This document shows, piece by piece, positions 22,960 to 34,070 of a stretch of DNA of 64,000 nt. The notes under the pieces were generated by a model, which was not told where the DNA came from, searched no databases, and saw only the letters and a list, made by a program, of their open reading frames with translations. Every line of letters begins with the position of its first letter. The stretch's first letter is position 1. The translations under genes and the position numbers were made by a program. Source of the stretch: Gerris lacustris (lineage: Eukaryota > Arthropoda > Insecta > Hemiptera > Gerridae); assembly GCA_951217055.1 (NCBI GenBank), contig OX578284.1, positions 20,966,187 to 21,030,186 of the forward strand, given 5' to 3'.

Positions 22960-23160
22960 TAGGAGAGCGTGGGCTGGTCTATTAATAAATTTAAGCAGCA
23001 TCGGGTGTAATCACCATTTGGATGGGTGTCTGTAGATCTGGTTTGGGTGTCTGTAGACCCCCCGCTCGGTCCGGGAATTAAACCCAGATCTGCAGTCACC
23101 CATCCAAATAGTGATTGCACCCGATGCTGCTTAACTTTATTAATAGGCCACGCTCTCCTA
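22960..23160. repeat. Inverted pair of 5S rRNA-derived SINE-like units
   Basis: Arms 22960-23028 and 23097-23160 are reverse complements with few mismatches. Read outward-in, each contains TTAAGCAGCATCGGGTG and then TTTGGATGGGTG. These resemble the internal control region of 5S rRNA (A-box GTTAAGCAACGTCGGGC and C-box ACTTGGATGGGTGACC). 5S-derived SINEs (SINE3) are a known class. The similarity covers about 50 nt only, so these are not 5S genes. The block is locally GC-rich, and TAATTCCCGGACCG also appears inverted at 22910 and 23067. Confidence 0.6.
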
Positions 23161-23504
23161 ACCTAGACACACTTGTTCAGAAATTGTTTTGGGAATTGTA
23201 AGAAAATTGACATTAACAATTTTCCTTTAATATATATAATTTAAATTTAATAGATATATTTTCACTATACATCGGTATTGAACTATTTTTAAAGATAAAC
23301 ATCTTGCAGGATAAACAATGGAGTCACTTGATTATTTAACCACTTTCAGTGCGTGTGAGAGGATTCAAAATTCGTAAGAGAAAAAAAATCAGCCCGATAC
23401 ACCTCGTACTAAAGTTTTTCATATACGAGTACATAATTACTTGGTTAAATGTTATCCATGTGTTAGTTGTTTAAAATTTTCATGATTGAATTTAATATTT
23501 TATC

Positions 23505-23884
23505 AAAATTTACCTTACTAATAATTTTTTTCGGGCAGGGAATCGAACCTGACCTTTCATCTTTTGTTTTATAGCTTTTTTTAGAAACCAGATTTTTCCG
23601 GGGAAATTACTTATATCATTAGATTCGCATTTAAATGGACTTCATTTTGGAATTTTCAATAAGAACTGTTTTTGAGGATTTGATGTTTCTAAATCTTTAT
23701 CCCGAATTTCATCGAAATCGGTCCAGTCAGTAGTTTAGTCTCTACACAGTCGACAGAGGCAGAGACATTTTTTAAAATCGCTTTTTGTTCGAATTTTCGG
23801 AATGTGTAAATCCAGGAAAATCGAATTGATGAGACATCAAAATACTTTCTCTCTATATGTATCCTACATATATGAGATAGTAAA
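23505..23884 (-). repeat. Dispersed repeat family R2, copy 2
   Basis: Minus-strand copy. Its outer end is the palindromic CTCTATATGTATCC...ATATATGAGATAG segment near 23852-23881. Inner parts include TCGAAATCGGTCCAGTCAGT and the GGGCAGGGAATCGAACCTGA phrase, whose reverse complement resembles a tRNA B-box (GGTTCGATTCCC). The family may thus have a tRNA-like part, but no A-box was seen. Confidence 0.6.
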
Positions 23885-23889
23885 AATTA

Positions 23890-25363
23890 GTGAAGAAGTT
23901 TAGGCAGAGGTTGAAATCTGACTCCGATTCAACTGAGTCAGATTTTTTCATATTTCCGAAGTGTAGTTGTGTTGTTGGAATGGCTTATCTTATATATCTA
24001 TCATGTATTTTCTTCTGCACGCCCAAGCTAGGTTCTTTTTACACACTTTCTGTCCGGGACCGTTTTTTGTCAGGGAAAAATCTGGTAATCTCTATTTGAC
24101 CCTTTTTCCGACAATATAGAAAGCTAAACATGCGCAGATTATGACAGTACAATAATCAGTCAATAATACAGTACAAAAATCAATAAATTTTCACATTGAT
24201 AGGGAAAAATATTAGCTGTAAAATTCATAAAAAAATGTAAACGCACTTTTTAAAGTTGAAAATGTTAAGAGTTTTTACATCATTTTTTTAATTCAAGCTA
24301 AATGAGGTTAGAATTGACCGCAAGATTTATTGTGTCGAAGACTAAAGTGGTTATTATGCTTAAAAAAAATAAAAAAATAACACTTTTATAAATGAAGCAC
24401 TAATAAAGGAGAAAAATATTTATTTTTTAAAATGGCTACACTGTAAAAAGTAAATGCAACATATTAAAAATAAAGGTCACATTTTAGAAATAAATGCGTG
24501 AGGCACTTTCTTTGCAGAGCCCCGACGTATTATCTTGCATTAAATCTACTTATTTTACTCAATTCTGTGAATTACTTCTCTAGAGCATTAAATATGAGTG
24601 CTCGGAGTACAGAATTATATCAAATGATGCGTTCATAACAAAAACACTTATGTCCTAAAGTTGTAATTTTCAGGAAAGCGAAAAACTCGCATGTACTTCC
24701 TCATTTCACAAGATAAACTAATACTATTTCATCTGAGTGTACTTCAATATTTATTAACTCCAAACTTATTATTATTTGTATTTATCCTCCATTGTAACAC
24801 TGATTGCTGATTATACATTTGACAGCACTTATTGGACAATTTCATTTTTAAGACACAGGTTGAGTTTGTTATGTAAGCTTTTATATAATATTATTGTGTT
24901 TAAATCTTTCCTGAGTAATTTAATTTCCTGACTTGCCTAGGATTGATAATTGATAGCAAATAGGATTCTTATTTCCAGAACAGGGGATAAAGCTTCTTTT
25001 ATTTGTACTTCAAAATTGTGGTAGGTGGCTGAGTTCCATTTTATTGAACTCCTTTTTTGAACTAACTTTGGTTCTATTCAGGATAACATTTTACTATTTT
25101 TGTATAACAAACTTGGGTAGGAGGGGTCAAATTTTAACTATACGAAAAAGAAAAAATAATTTTCGTCCATAACTGCCCGAGTTATGGGCTTCAACATTGA
25201 CGTTACCCAAGGAGAGAGAGTGAACTGAGCTTTAATCGATACATTAGCTATAATTAGCTATTATGCTAATTGTAAAGACCAAAGCACATTTATGTTTATA
25301 TTTTGGAAACCTGTGGTGTCTTTGAAGTACTTCCTCCTCTCCTTGGGTACCGCTATTTCCAGT
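23890..25363. other. No recognisable gene
   Basis: AT-rich sequence without long frames. The 69-codon frame at 23890-24099 begins directly beside the R2 copy and has no domain signature. Confidence 0.4.
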
Positions 25364-25872
25364 TAAATTTGAACTTAAATCAAATTATAAGTATTATTAA
25401 CTACGGGAAACAGACAGAGAAATTGTTTCCCGTACCTAGTTAATAATAATTATAATTTGATTTAAATTAAAATTTAATCTTTCCGTAGTATGAATACTAC
25501 TAAAATCGTAAAATATGAATTTTCTAATTGATTGTACTAGGTACAGGTACTAATTGGGTACTTTATAATTATAAGCGTTATTTCTCGGTCTAGTTCTGTC
25601 ATTAATGTTGACTTCTCAGATTTGTGGAAAATTGAAAGCTTAAATTCGGGACAAGGTATCATTAACGTTCATTCTCCTGCGTAGCTTAGTTGGTAGAGCG
25701 CTATACTGGAAATATAGAGGCCTGTGGTTCAAATCCCAGCGCTGGAGTGTAATTTTCTCTGTCTGTTTCCCTTAGTTAATAATAATTATAATTTGATTTA
25801 AATTAAAATTTAATCTTTCCGTAGTATGAATACTACTAAAATCGTAAAATATGAATTTTTAAATTTGAACTT
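25364..25872 (+). mobile_element. Composite tRNA-derived SINE insertion with 13-bp direct flanks
   Basis: The block is bounded by the same 13 bases, TAAATTTGAACTT, at 25364-25376 and 25860-25872. Within it, in order: an inverted SINE body piece (25377-25424), a direct body copy (about 25427-25527), a 145-bp spacer, a tRNA-like head (25675-25746) and a second direct body copy to 25859. The two direct bodies are almost identical over ~100 bp (AATCTTTCCGTAGTATGAAT and onward). The perfect flanks suggest one insertion event of a rearranged or 5'-inverted cDNA, as known from twin priming; this is inference. Confidence 0.65.
25675..25746 (+). tRNA. tRNA-like SINE head, anticodon GGA position, probably not a functional tRNA
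   Basis: A 72-nt cloverleaf-like sequence. The acceptor TCCTGCG pairs CGCTGGA with one T-T mismatch. The A-box is TAGCTTAGTTGG. The anticodon stem CTATA/TATAG is perfect with loop CTGGAAA, so the anticodon reads GGA (serine). The B-box is GGTTCAAATCC. A true tRNA-Ser needs a long variable arm, which is absent, and the T-stem is broken (TGTGG against CCCAG). The following body is shared with two other places in the window, so this is a SINE promoter head. Confidence 0.65.
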
Positions 25873-26229
25873 TAAAGGCCCATTAATACAGCATTTTGTA
25901 ACGAAAATTATTAATTTTCTTTTTGGTAAAGATTTGACCTTGCCTATTCCGATTTTGTCATCATAAAAAAATTGGAGATTATAATATGCTCCCCCCGAGG
26001 GGAGATTTTAATAGGGCTTTTAAGGATCATCCTAGGTCACAGTTGTTAACGTCATCTAAAGTTTTTATACTTTTCTATTCCAGACACCTCTATAGTCAAA
26101 TCAATTTTTTTTGTTCGTAAGACATCTTAACTACCTAAAACAAGCTATGGCTAAACTCATCTTTACATTAATATTTGAAGATGGCGAATCTGACGTGTTG
26201 TATCCTGCTGAATTCTTCTTGTTATTGTG
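25873..26229. other. No recognisable gene
   Basis: Short spacer between the SINE insertion and the 76-bp minisatellite. Nothing identified. Confidence 0.4.
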
Positions 26230-26760
26230 CACTCACTCTTTCTTACCTTCTTAAAAACTTTCTGGTTTATTTAATTTTTGCCTCTGTTAATTTGACTACA
26301 TACTCTTTCTTACCTACGTATGTAGATTTGACTACACTCTTTCTTACCTACGTATGTAGATTTGACTACACTCGTTCTTACCTACTTAAAAACTTTCGTG
26401 TTTATTTAATTGCTTGTCTATGTAGATTTGACTACATACACACTCACTCTTTCTTACCTACTTAAAAACTTTCTTGTTTAATTAATTGATTGTCTATGTA
26501 GATTTGACTACATACACACTCACTCTTTCTTACCTACTTAAAAACTTTCTTGTTTAATTAATTGATTGTCTATGTAGATTTGACTACATACACACTCACT
26601 CTTTCTTACCTACTTAAAAACTTTCTTGTTTAATTAATTCATTGTCTATGTAGATTTGACTACATACACACTCACTCTTTCTTACCTACTTAAATACTTC
26701 CTTGTTTCTTTAATTGATTGTCTATGTAGATTTGACTAAATAGGCAATACCTTTGAGTAT
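26230..26760 (+). repeat. Minisatellite, exact 76-bp period
   Basis: The phrase TTGTCTATGTAGATTTGACT starts at 26414, 26490, 26566, 26642 and 26718, giving four exact 76-base steps with few substitutions. To the left, 26290-26400 holds shorter, ~39-bp variants of the same material, suggesting how the longer unit arose. The 96-codon frame at 26175-26465 is a by-product of the repetition. Confidence 0.95.
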
Positions 26761-26764
26761 TCTT

Positions 26765-27880
26765 CTTAAATTTACTCTTCAAACTAATTGATTATACTCC
26801 AAATTCTAATTCTTAACCATATTATTATAATTATATCATGTATTCAAATTTCTTGTTCTTAATGTCACTTTTCTTATACCTGGCTACAGATTATGCCCCA
26901 AACTAATAAATCCATTTGTTTATTACTGCCTTAAGTAAATGCCAACGCTTCTTTAATATCGATCGTAGTATTCGGCAATATCAATTTTATGTTTTTGAAC
27001 TTACTTATTATTTCATACCTTCCTAGAGAATGAGCTAAGTGTTTTGTTATTAATATTAAACACCTATCTTCTTTTATTAACTGGATTAATGAAAGCTAAG
27101 GTTTTTGCATTTTAACTTCTTTGCTCATAACAACAACGGGTTGTAAATATGATGTTTTATACCGATCTGTTGTTGATGGCTAGGGCACATTTTTTTAAAA
27201 CTATAATTGATTAATTATGATCTTATTACATTGTAGTTAACAGGAAGGAGTAGTTAGATATAATATTTTTTCAAAAATGGTTAGTATTTTGGTTTTTACT
27301 ATGCTAAGTTTAATAAGGAGTGAAGGAACAGTTTCCTCTTTTACAAAATGACACTTTATTACGATGTTTAAAAAATCCTTGTACATTATCACTTAATTTC
27401 TTTTTATCGTATGCAAACAATTAAGATTACTTACTCTAATATTTTTAAAGTCCGTAATTTTGAAAATCATTTTTCATTTAATTCCATTTTTTTAAAGACC
27501 TTAAAATTAATTAAAAGTTAATCTTGAAAATAGCATTTTTTTCTAATTTCCCCAAACAGTGGCTGGGATTTTCAAGATTTTATATAATGAGATGGAAGAA
27601 AATTTAATTAATTTTCTTAAGAGCTCTTAATCCTTTCTGGCTTTGAATATTATCCAATATTCTTAATGAAAATAAATATTAAATTCCGTCTAAATCCACT
27701 TGAGCAATTAATTCCCTAAATGACGTAAATTTATTATAATATGCATTATGATATAAATAATGTTGTCTCTTATAGTATAGCCCCATTTGGAATAAACCTA
27801 TTTCTACAGTGACAAAATACTTTGTTATATTAATCTTGTATAAGACAACGTATTAATAAAGAAAGACAACTTATGAAGCA
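26765..27880. other. No recognisable gene
   Basis: AT-rich, no frame over about 60 codons and no paired repeats recognised. Confidence 0.4.
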
Positions 27881-27883
27881 ATA

Positions 27884-28450
27884 AGAAATTAATTAATTAT
27901 GTAGAGAAAGAAAGACGTCGAACAAAGGCCCTTTGCACCGGCGGTAGCCAAGTGAAGAGCACTTATGTGTTGCCATGAAGTTCTTGCAAACGCGCTCATA
28001 TTCTACGTAACCAGAAATACAGCAATGAGAAATTAATCAATTATGTAGAGAAAGAAAGATGTCGAACTAAGGATCTTTGCTTTGGCACTAGCCAAGTGAA
28101 GAGCGCTCATGTGTAGCCATGAAGTTTTTACATACTTGCTCATAAATATAGACCTATATATTATGCAGAGTAGAGAAAGAAAGACGACGAACTTTTGCAA
28201 AGAAAGACGAAGGAATTACCTTTGCACCGGCAATGGCCAAGTGCGTAGAGCGCTCATGGTGTTGTCATGAAGTTCTTGCAAACTCGCTCATATACTACGT
28301 AACCAGCAATGAGACATCAATCAATTAGGTAGAGAAAGAAAGACGTTGAACAAAGGACCTTTGCACCGGCAATGGCCAAGTGAAGAGCGCTCATGTGTTG
28401 CCATGAAGTTCTTGCAAACTCGCTGATATACTCGTACTACGTAACCAGGA
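27884..28450 (+). repeat. Degenerate satellite, four units of ~145 bp
   Basis: Units contain TAGAGAAAGAAAGACGTCGA, TTTGCACCGGCAATGGCC, AAGTGAAGAGCGCTCATG and TTCTTGCAAACTCGCTCATA, and begin near 27884, 28031, 28160 and 28317. The third carries an internal partial duplication of the GAAAGAC segment. GGCCAAGTGAAGAGCGC is A-box-like (as in class II tRNAs), but no B-box is visible, so a tRNA origin is uncertain. Confidence 0.85.
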
Positions 28451-29135
28451 AATTTGATCTTTTAAAAATTCAATTCGATATAATTTTACTATTCTATAGA
28501 TTGTTAACTATAGCGTGAGTTTTAACTATCTATAGTATGCTTACTCTGCTTTAAATAATCTAATAGTATATCTGGATATCAGCGTAAAACTAGTTACTAA
28601 CTTATAAATTAAAAATGATGAGTTGATTATATATAATTCGCTAAAGTTTGATCGATTACCTTTAATATTTCTTAAAAATTGATTGCTTTATATTAATATA
28701 ATAAACCTACACGCTTAAAATTTAAATAGGAAATTGATTGTATTTATTGGTCATCAAATGAATTATTATGATCGTTTATTAATTTCATATATTTGCCATT
28801 TATTCTTTTATATAGTTGCTTATTAAAATAATTTTTCATTCTAAAATTATATTAATATTCGTGTATGATTTTTTATTGCCTTTCTTTTATTTGATATTTG
28901 TATAATTTAACGCTATATTTCCATGCCGTTTAAATATTCAATTTTGTAATAGCTTGGGGCATAATAATCGAAAAATAATAGCTTGAATTGATTTGAGTTA
29001 AAAGTTAGGAAGCTGGCATTTTTTTTTTTAATTTGAAATTTTAATAGACCAATTCTGCAGAGGATTTTTTTTTTAAAGTTTATTTAAAATCTAATTCGTG
29101 ACGATTGATTAAAATAATATATTTATAATCTATAT

Positions 29136-29139
29136 AATA

Positions 29140-29205
<66 letters not shown>
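29136..29205. repeat. (TA)n microsatellite
   Basis: Uninterrupted TA dinucleotides over most of the interval, with AT-only flanks. Confidence 0.95.
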
Positions 29206-29206
<1 letters not shown>

Positions 29207-29209
29207 CTG

Positions 29210-30950
29210 TATAATCAATCTTTATTTTATTTTTTTAGTTTGCATGCTTAAAATTATCTACTGAGCTACTTCATGCTTGTTATTTATATATTTGTATATT
29301 TTTAGGTCACATAGAAAATTGTTTAATTTGTTTGGTCTGTCTATCCATCCGGTCACGCTACTAAGTTTTGTAAGAATAGTTTTGTATAATTCGATGACGG
29401 ATGAACGAGAAATGCGGAATGACATTTGTAAAGTTGTTTATAGAATAATTTCAAGATTAAAAGAACTTTTATATACTACGTTTTTAAATTTTCTGTTGAA
29501 TCGTATGGAATGTTGATAATGTAATCGTTATTGTTATATAATATATAATGTATACTGAAAAAAAAAAAAAATAGTTCCGAATTTATTTACTTCACATAAA
29601 TGACAACCATCTAGAGAACTGATCTTAAACCTATAAAAGGACAAATCTTTGTACAACGGATCTCCCCAACACCAAATCTAAAGCGTGCCATCGATATATT
29701 TGAAATAATATAAATAATATAATCGATATTTCCTGTTTTGCTGTCATTCAATGTTTATCTATCACAAATTTGAGACCCGTCAAAATGAAGATTGCGTAAA
29801 TATGGGATATGGCAAAACAAATAAAATAACTTGCGGATTTTTTCCGAACTAACTTTCCGTACAGCAAAATTGAATGAAAACCAATTAAATTCTGCTGAAA
29901 GATGGCTAAAATTATTAAAATAATGCATTGTCATCGTGTTCTGAGCTATGCTAAAAGTTTCAAATGTCTAGCTATTCGGGAAGTTAGTTAGAAATCGATT
30001 GCCAGATTTGTACTGGACAAACAAACAAACAAACAAGAAAGCAAGCTAATAAAAACGTAGTAAAAATTAAAGAATTCGATTTTTAGTCAGTCACTTCCAT
30101 TTGCCAGTGTTCCAAATTTATGAAATAATAATCAGTTTAAAATTTAGTGCTTTAAATTTTGACTTATTCTGCACTGAACGGTGGATATTTTATTTCGACA
30201 AAATATATAGATTTATTTGGACATCGGTGCATTGTTGGCTTTCACGGATTTTACCTCTCTAGGTGTGATAATCCTTGGGGGCCGTTGCCGCTTAAACGCT
30301 TCCGACTCATCAAAGTGTATAAAAGTCAGTTCGATCCCAGAAAAAATTGATAAAGTATTCAAACTTTGCGATGTAGTGTCAGTGCACATATGTGTGCATC
30401 GTATCCTTATCAGGATGATCATTACATAGGAATATGCTGTAACAAATGGTAAACTGATAAGAGAGAGGTGCCTGCTTTAGAAACGTCGTTAGTAGCAACA
30501 AACCATAAACAATATAAAAATATGTACAAAGACGTCATCGAATTGCCTTAAAATATAGCACTGTTTTTATACTTATATATAATATATTGCTGCTTCTAAG
30601 TTTAGATATTACAAGATAATAAAGTAATATAAGATAATAATAAGATAATAAAATATATTATTTTATTATTTATTTTATTAGTTGTTTTTGCCTCTTATAA
30701 TTTTTTTTAACGTATTGTTATTCAGTTATTACTTATTTAATTTTTTAATCCTATTGTTTTGAATTTTTAATGCACTGTTATCTATTTTTAGAACATTGTT
30801 ACGTTAATTTTAAGAGATCTAAATTATTGATAGAACCAAGAATAGATATTACATAAACTAATGTATATTTACAAGTTAATTGCAATTATTTAGGTGTATG
30901 TATGTATGTGTGTTGTGTACGTGTATGATTGTATGTGTATGTTTTTATTT
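29210..30950. other. No recognisable gene; possible SINE head near 30280-30350
   Basis: Around 30280-30350 there is TTGCCGCTTAAACGC followed by CAGTTCGATCCCAG, an A-box/B-box-like pair, but the A-box is poor. The rest is AT-rich, with imperfect TGTATG runs at 30893-30945. Confidence 0.3.
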
Positions 30951-30989
30951 TAAGTCCCCATTATATTATGTAAGAATTAAGTTTTAAAA

Positions 30990-31143
30990 TAAGAATTCAT
31001 GAACTTTTTATTATCTACTAGTTCTAGTTATATTGCTATTAGAGCTGCCTAAAGCCAACTCTCTCAGACGGCAAAATGCCATAAGTAACCATGTAAGCAA
31101 TTTAGTGTATTATCTTATTTGTGAATTATTAAAATAAAGCATG

Positions 31144-31175
<32 letters not shown>
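30990..31175 (+). mobile_element. Probable LINE/SINE 3' tail with (TTA)n end
   Basis: A non-repetitive block (AGCCAACTCTCTCAGACGGC, then AAATAAAGCATG) ends in an (ATT)n microsatellite of about ten units at 31147-31175. A unique 3' sequence terminating in a short simple repeat is typical of CR1/Jockey-type retrotransposons and their SINEs. No reverse transcriptase frame precedes it. Confidence 0.45.
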
Positions 31176-31177
<2 letters not shown>

Positions 31178-31179
31178 AT

Positions 31180-32310
31180 ATTTATAGTACTTAAAAGTTT
31201 AAATGCCTCTTATTATGAGTAGATCACAATGTAATAATGAAACCTGAGTGATGAAATATTAATAAATTTAATTAAATTAATAAATTTATTTATTTGCAAA
31301 TTAATAAATGTATTAATTAACTAATTAATAAATTTATTTATTTAGTAATTAATTAATTAAGATATTTATTTATTTATTAACAAAGTAACCGATGACTGAC
31401 ACAACTAAAATAAATATAAGAAACTTAAATTAAAAAAGAGAAATTAAAGAGAGAAAATTAAATATAAAAACTTTGATTTTAAGGGGTAGAATATTATCTT
31501 ATCGACCATTTTTTTTATTTTGCTCCTCCTGCTTTTTGCAAACGTTGTTCTACATTATGAGTCTTGAACTATATGAGGTTTAGTAAACAAAAAAATTACT
31601 TTAATTAAAATTTACATATATGTTCCAAGTCTAAACAGTAGTGCGGAAGAGCTTAAGGTATATTTAGAATAGGTTGATTCTCTAGGGTCCCCTGGCGAAT
31701 AATTGGCTTTTAAGGGACTAGATCCCTTCTAGATTGTCTCTTGGCCTTAAATCCCTTGGCCCTGTACCTAAATCAATTCTAGGTTAATCATGAATGAAAT
31801 ATCTTTCTTCTAACTCTCAGTATACTAAACTATTTATTATGACATACACCGGAGTAACACCTACTCTATCTACCCCAACGTTCTCGATTTTCCACAATGT
31901 TATTAGTATTTTACACGTTATAATTATACTTTTCTCTACATTTTTACAAATAATATTTCTCCCGATCGTTAGAAATATTTTCTTAATCATTAAAAATATA
32001 TTCAAAGCTTAAAAATAAACAAATATAAATTCTAGCTCTTAACTTCTTTGAAGAATACGGTTAAAATACATCGATATTTAAACCTGTCAGCCCAATAAAT
32101 AAAGCTTTAAGGATTAAAGAATCTGATGATGAGACTCCCAGTGATGATTTGGATATTCCCGGCAATGATTCACAAAATCAGTTATTTACTTACGTTAATA
32201 AATATATTGGTTGGTTTGATCTTGAACATTTGCTGCACCTTTTTATCTGCAAATTACAATTTAAAACATATAAATAATCAACTTAGTGCGTAGGCTTCCG
32301 CGGGTAGTCT
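31180..32310. other. AT-rich low complexity, no recognisable gene
   Basis: 31250-31380 consists of TTAATTAATAAATTTATTTA-like words that can pair with each other. The short frames at 31794-32012 and 31817-32005 overlap on opposite strands without domain evidence. Confidence 0.4.
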
Positions 32311-32370
32311 GGTAATAAACAGCTTGGTTTTCCGGTAAAATCCGCGTCACGAAGGGGTTGAAGTCCGACG

Positions 32371-32400
32371 TTTCGCTTCCACTACTGGATGCATCTTCAG
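32371..32400 (-). ncRNA. Hammerhead-like core, left arm
   Basis: On the minus strand: CTGAAGA at 32400-32394, a stem GCATCCA/TGGAAGC around GTAG with one A-A mismatch, then GAAA at 32374-32371 and CGTC. The CTGANGA box is intact here while stem II carries a mismatch. Confidence 0.4.
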
Positions 32401-32483
32401 GGGTGTGATGCATCGTGATGTGTACTTGCAGCTTGGTATGTCTTCTTGTTGCTTAAGGCTTAAGTAAACGATGCACCACACCC

Positions 32484-32513
32484 CTGTAGATGCTTCCAGT
32501 AGTGGAAGCGAAA
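32484..32513 (+). ncRNA. Hammerhead-like core, right arm (box broken)
   Basis: CTGTAGA at 32484-32490 replaces CTGANGA (fourth base A changed to T). A perfect 7-bp stem GCTTCCA/TGGAAGC around GTAG follows, then GAAA at 32510-32513. The right arm therefore keeps the stem but loses a core base. Confidence 0.3.
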
Positions 32514-32575
32514 CGTCAGACTTCAAACCCTTCGTGACGTGGATTTCATTGGAAAACCAAGCTGTTTAGGTCATT

Positions 32576-32741
32576 ACACATAGCGTTATACCTGACAGGT
32601 AAATGTATACAGGTAACCTGTTCAGGTAAATCTATCAAAATATGACCTGTTCAGGGAACGTGCTATCAAAATATGACACAACTGCACAGTTATTATAGCA
32701 CATACGATCCGGTTCACCTGTCAGGTATAACGCAATGTGTG
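32576..32741. mobile_element. Small MITE, ~28-bp TIRs, 166 bp
   Basis: ACACATAGCGTTATACCTGA at the left and TCAGGTATAACGCAATGTGT at the right are inverted, continuing inward through CAGGT. Inside, the phrase CTATCAAAATATGAC occurs twice. No clear target duplication; family unknown. Confidence 0.7.
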
Positions 32742-33799
32742 TGGTGGCTTTTCACGTGAATATGGGAATACTTATGGAGGTCATCTTAAGTTATGGGAAT
32801 AACATAGACTGCTTCTCCATGGAAAACCTGGATAAACTGTCTGATCTTTTCGTAGCCTTATGATCGGTCATCTATAAACGACCGATTGTTTGTGAATTAT
32901 GTTCTACGATATCTTAATAACTCTCATGATTTTATATGCATTCCTTGTTAATCTTAGTTTATAAGCGATTTAAGTGACTGAATGAAGCGTAGTTTTGAGT
33001 TCAACTTTAAAATTGCCTGTTAATTATAATCCTTAAAATAAATTAAAATGGCTGTGTTGACGGTACTTTCTTCTAATACATAATATATTACAATAAAGTA
33101 TAGAAAACTAAGATTTTTCGGATTAATTGGGCCAAGCCGGTCTAGATAATCATATATCTTGGCAATTTAAAGGAAAATCAGCAAGTAATTATTTAAAAAA
33201 ATATTTAATTGTACAGTGTAAACACCAGAATTTGTAGGAAATATTCAAAATAAGTCTTTAATAATTTATTTTTGTTTCTATAAGATACACCACTTCTTAA
33301 CTGATAATAATCGGAGTTTCCCTTTATGTACATTTGATCTTTAAGTTTTAACAATAAGAAAATCTGAACGTCTCTCTTTGGGATTTAAAATACTTCCAGT
33401 TTATGCTTTGTTCAACAGAAAATCTAGATTATTTTAATATATGAGGTGCACAAATACGATGTACTTATTATTCTCATGTTGTAGTTAGAGTACTGTTATG
33501 TTTTAAGTACTTTATAGTGATCCAGATAAGGTAGAGTACTCGAGAGATGATTCACTGTAAGGACTCTTGTTTGGAAGACTACTCATTTAGTTTTGCATAT
33601 GTAATTAGAACAGCAAATTTATGAAAAATCCCAACCTGTGTAGATAATAAATAATTCTGCTTTGGTACACTCCTTAAAATGTATAGTTGTTGCTATGAAA
33701 GATCGAACATTATTTCATTTGAGAATGGGATCGTATTTCATTTTGTGAACTAGAAGTTATGTACTGGAGTCAGGTCAAAGAATTTAAGCGTTGGCTGTG

Positions 33800-34070
33800 T
33801 TGCTAACTGTCTAAGGGGTTATGCATCGGGAGACGGGAGGACTGTTTGACCGCGGGTAGGTGTCAGTTCGCGTGTGACCCAGGGTGACCACGCCCTGAAC
33901 CACTTTTTTCTCTTCTCGTTCTGACTGGGTCTATCGCCCCTGACCTCCCCCCTCTTGCCCGAGGCACCTGTTGACTTCAAAACTCGAACCCATCTCGACT
34001 TGCCTAACCCCCCGAACCGTTTCAGCTCTTGACAAACGACATTTCGCCACTGGTCATGTTACGTCTTCAT
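33800..34070. other. GC-richer island, unassigned
   Basis: Contains GCATCGGGAGACGGGAGGAC and TGACCCAGGGTGACCACG in otherwise AT-rich DNA. CCGTCTCCCGATG, the reverse complement of part of it, recurs at about 62845. No frame or RNA structure was recognised. It could be the edge of an unrecognised repeat. Confidence 0.35.

Larger units (their letters stand above)
32317..32567. repeat. Inverted-repeat unit with hammerhead-like cores in both arms (Penelope-tail-like)
   Basis: Arms 32317-32415 and 32469-32567 are reverse complements over ~99 bp with scattered mismatches. The termini are AAACAGCTTGGTTTTCC and GGAAAACCAAGCTGTTT. Each arm contains CTGNAGATGC, CCAGTAGTGGAAGCGAAACG and a CTTCAAMCCCTTCGTGACG-like end. 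Similar CTGAAGATG...GAAACGTC text is common at the ends of Penelope-like retroelements, which are reported to carry hammerhead motifs. No GIY-YIG or reverse transcriptase frame is nearby, so the family is inferred. Confidence 0.65.

Noticed and set aside
22960..23160. A pair of true 5S rRNA genes
   Set aside because: Only about 50 nt around the internal promoter match; the ends of a 5S gene are absent.
23527..23545. B-box-like word as a tRNA gene on the minus strand
   Set aside because: It recurs in another R2 copy and lacks an A-box, so it belongs to the repeat.
25675..25746. A functional tRNA-Ser(GGA) gene
   Set aside because: Long variable arm missing, T-stem broken, and its 3' sequence continues into a SINE body present elsewhere in the window.
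26175..26465. 96-codon open frame with hydrophobic stretches
   Set aside because: It is produced by the 76-bp minisatellite; the repeat period is not a multiple of three and the frame closes inside the array.
26414..26760. CRISPR array
   Set aside because: The whole 76-bp unit repeats without unique spacers, and the genome is clearly eukaryotic.
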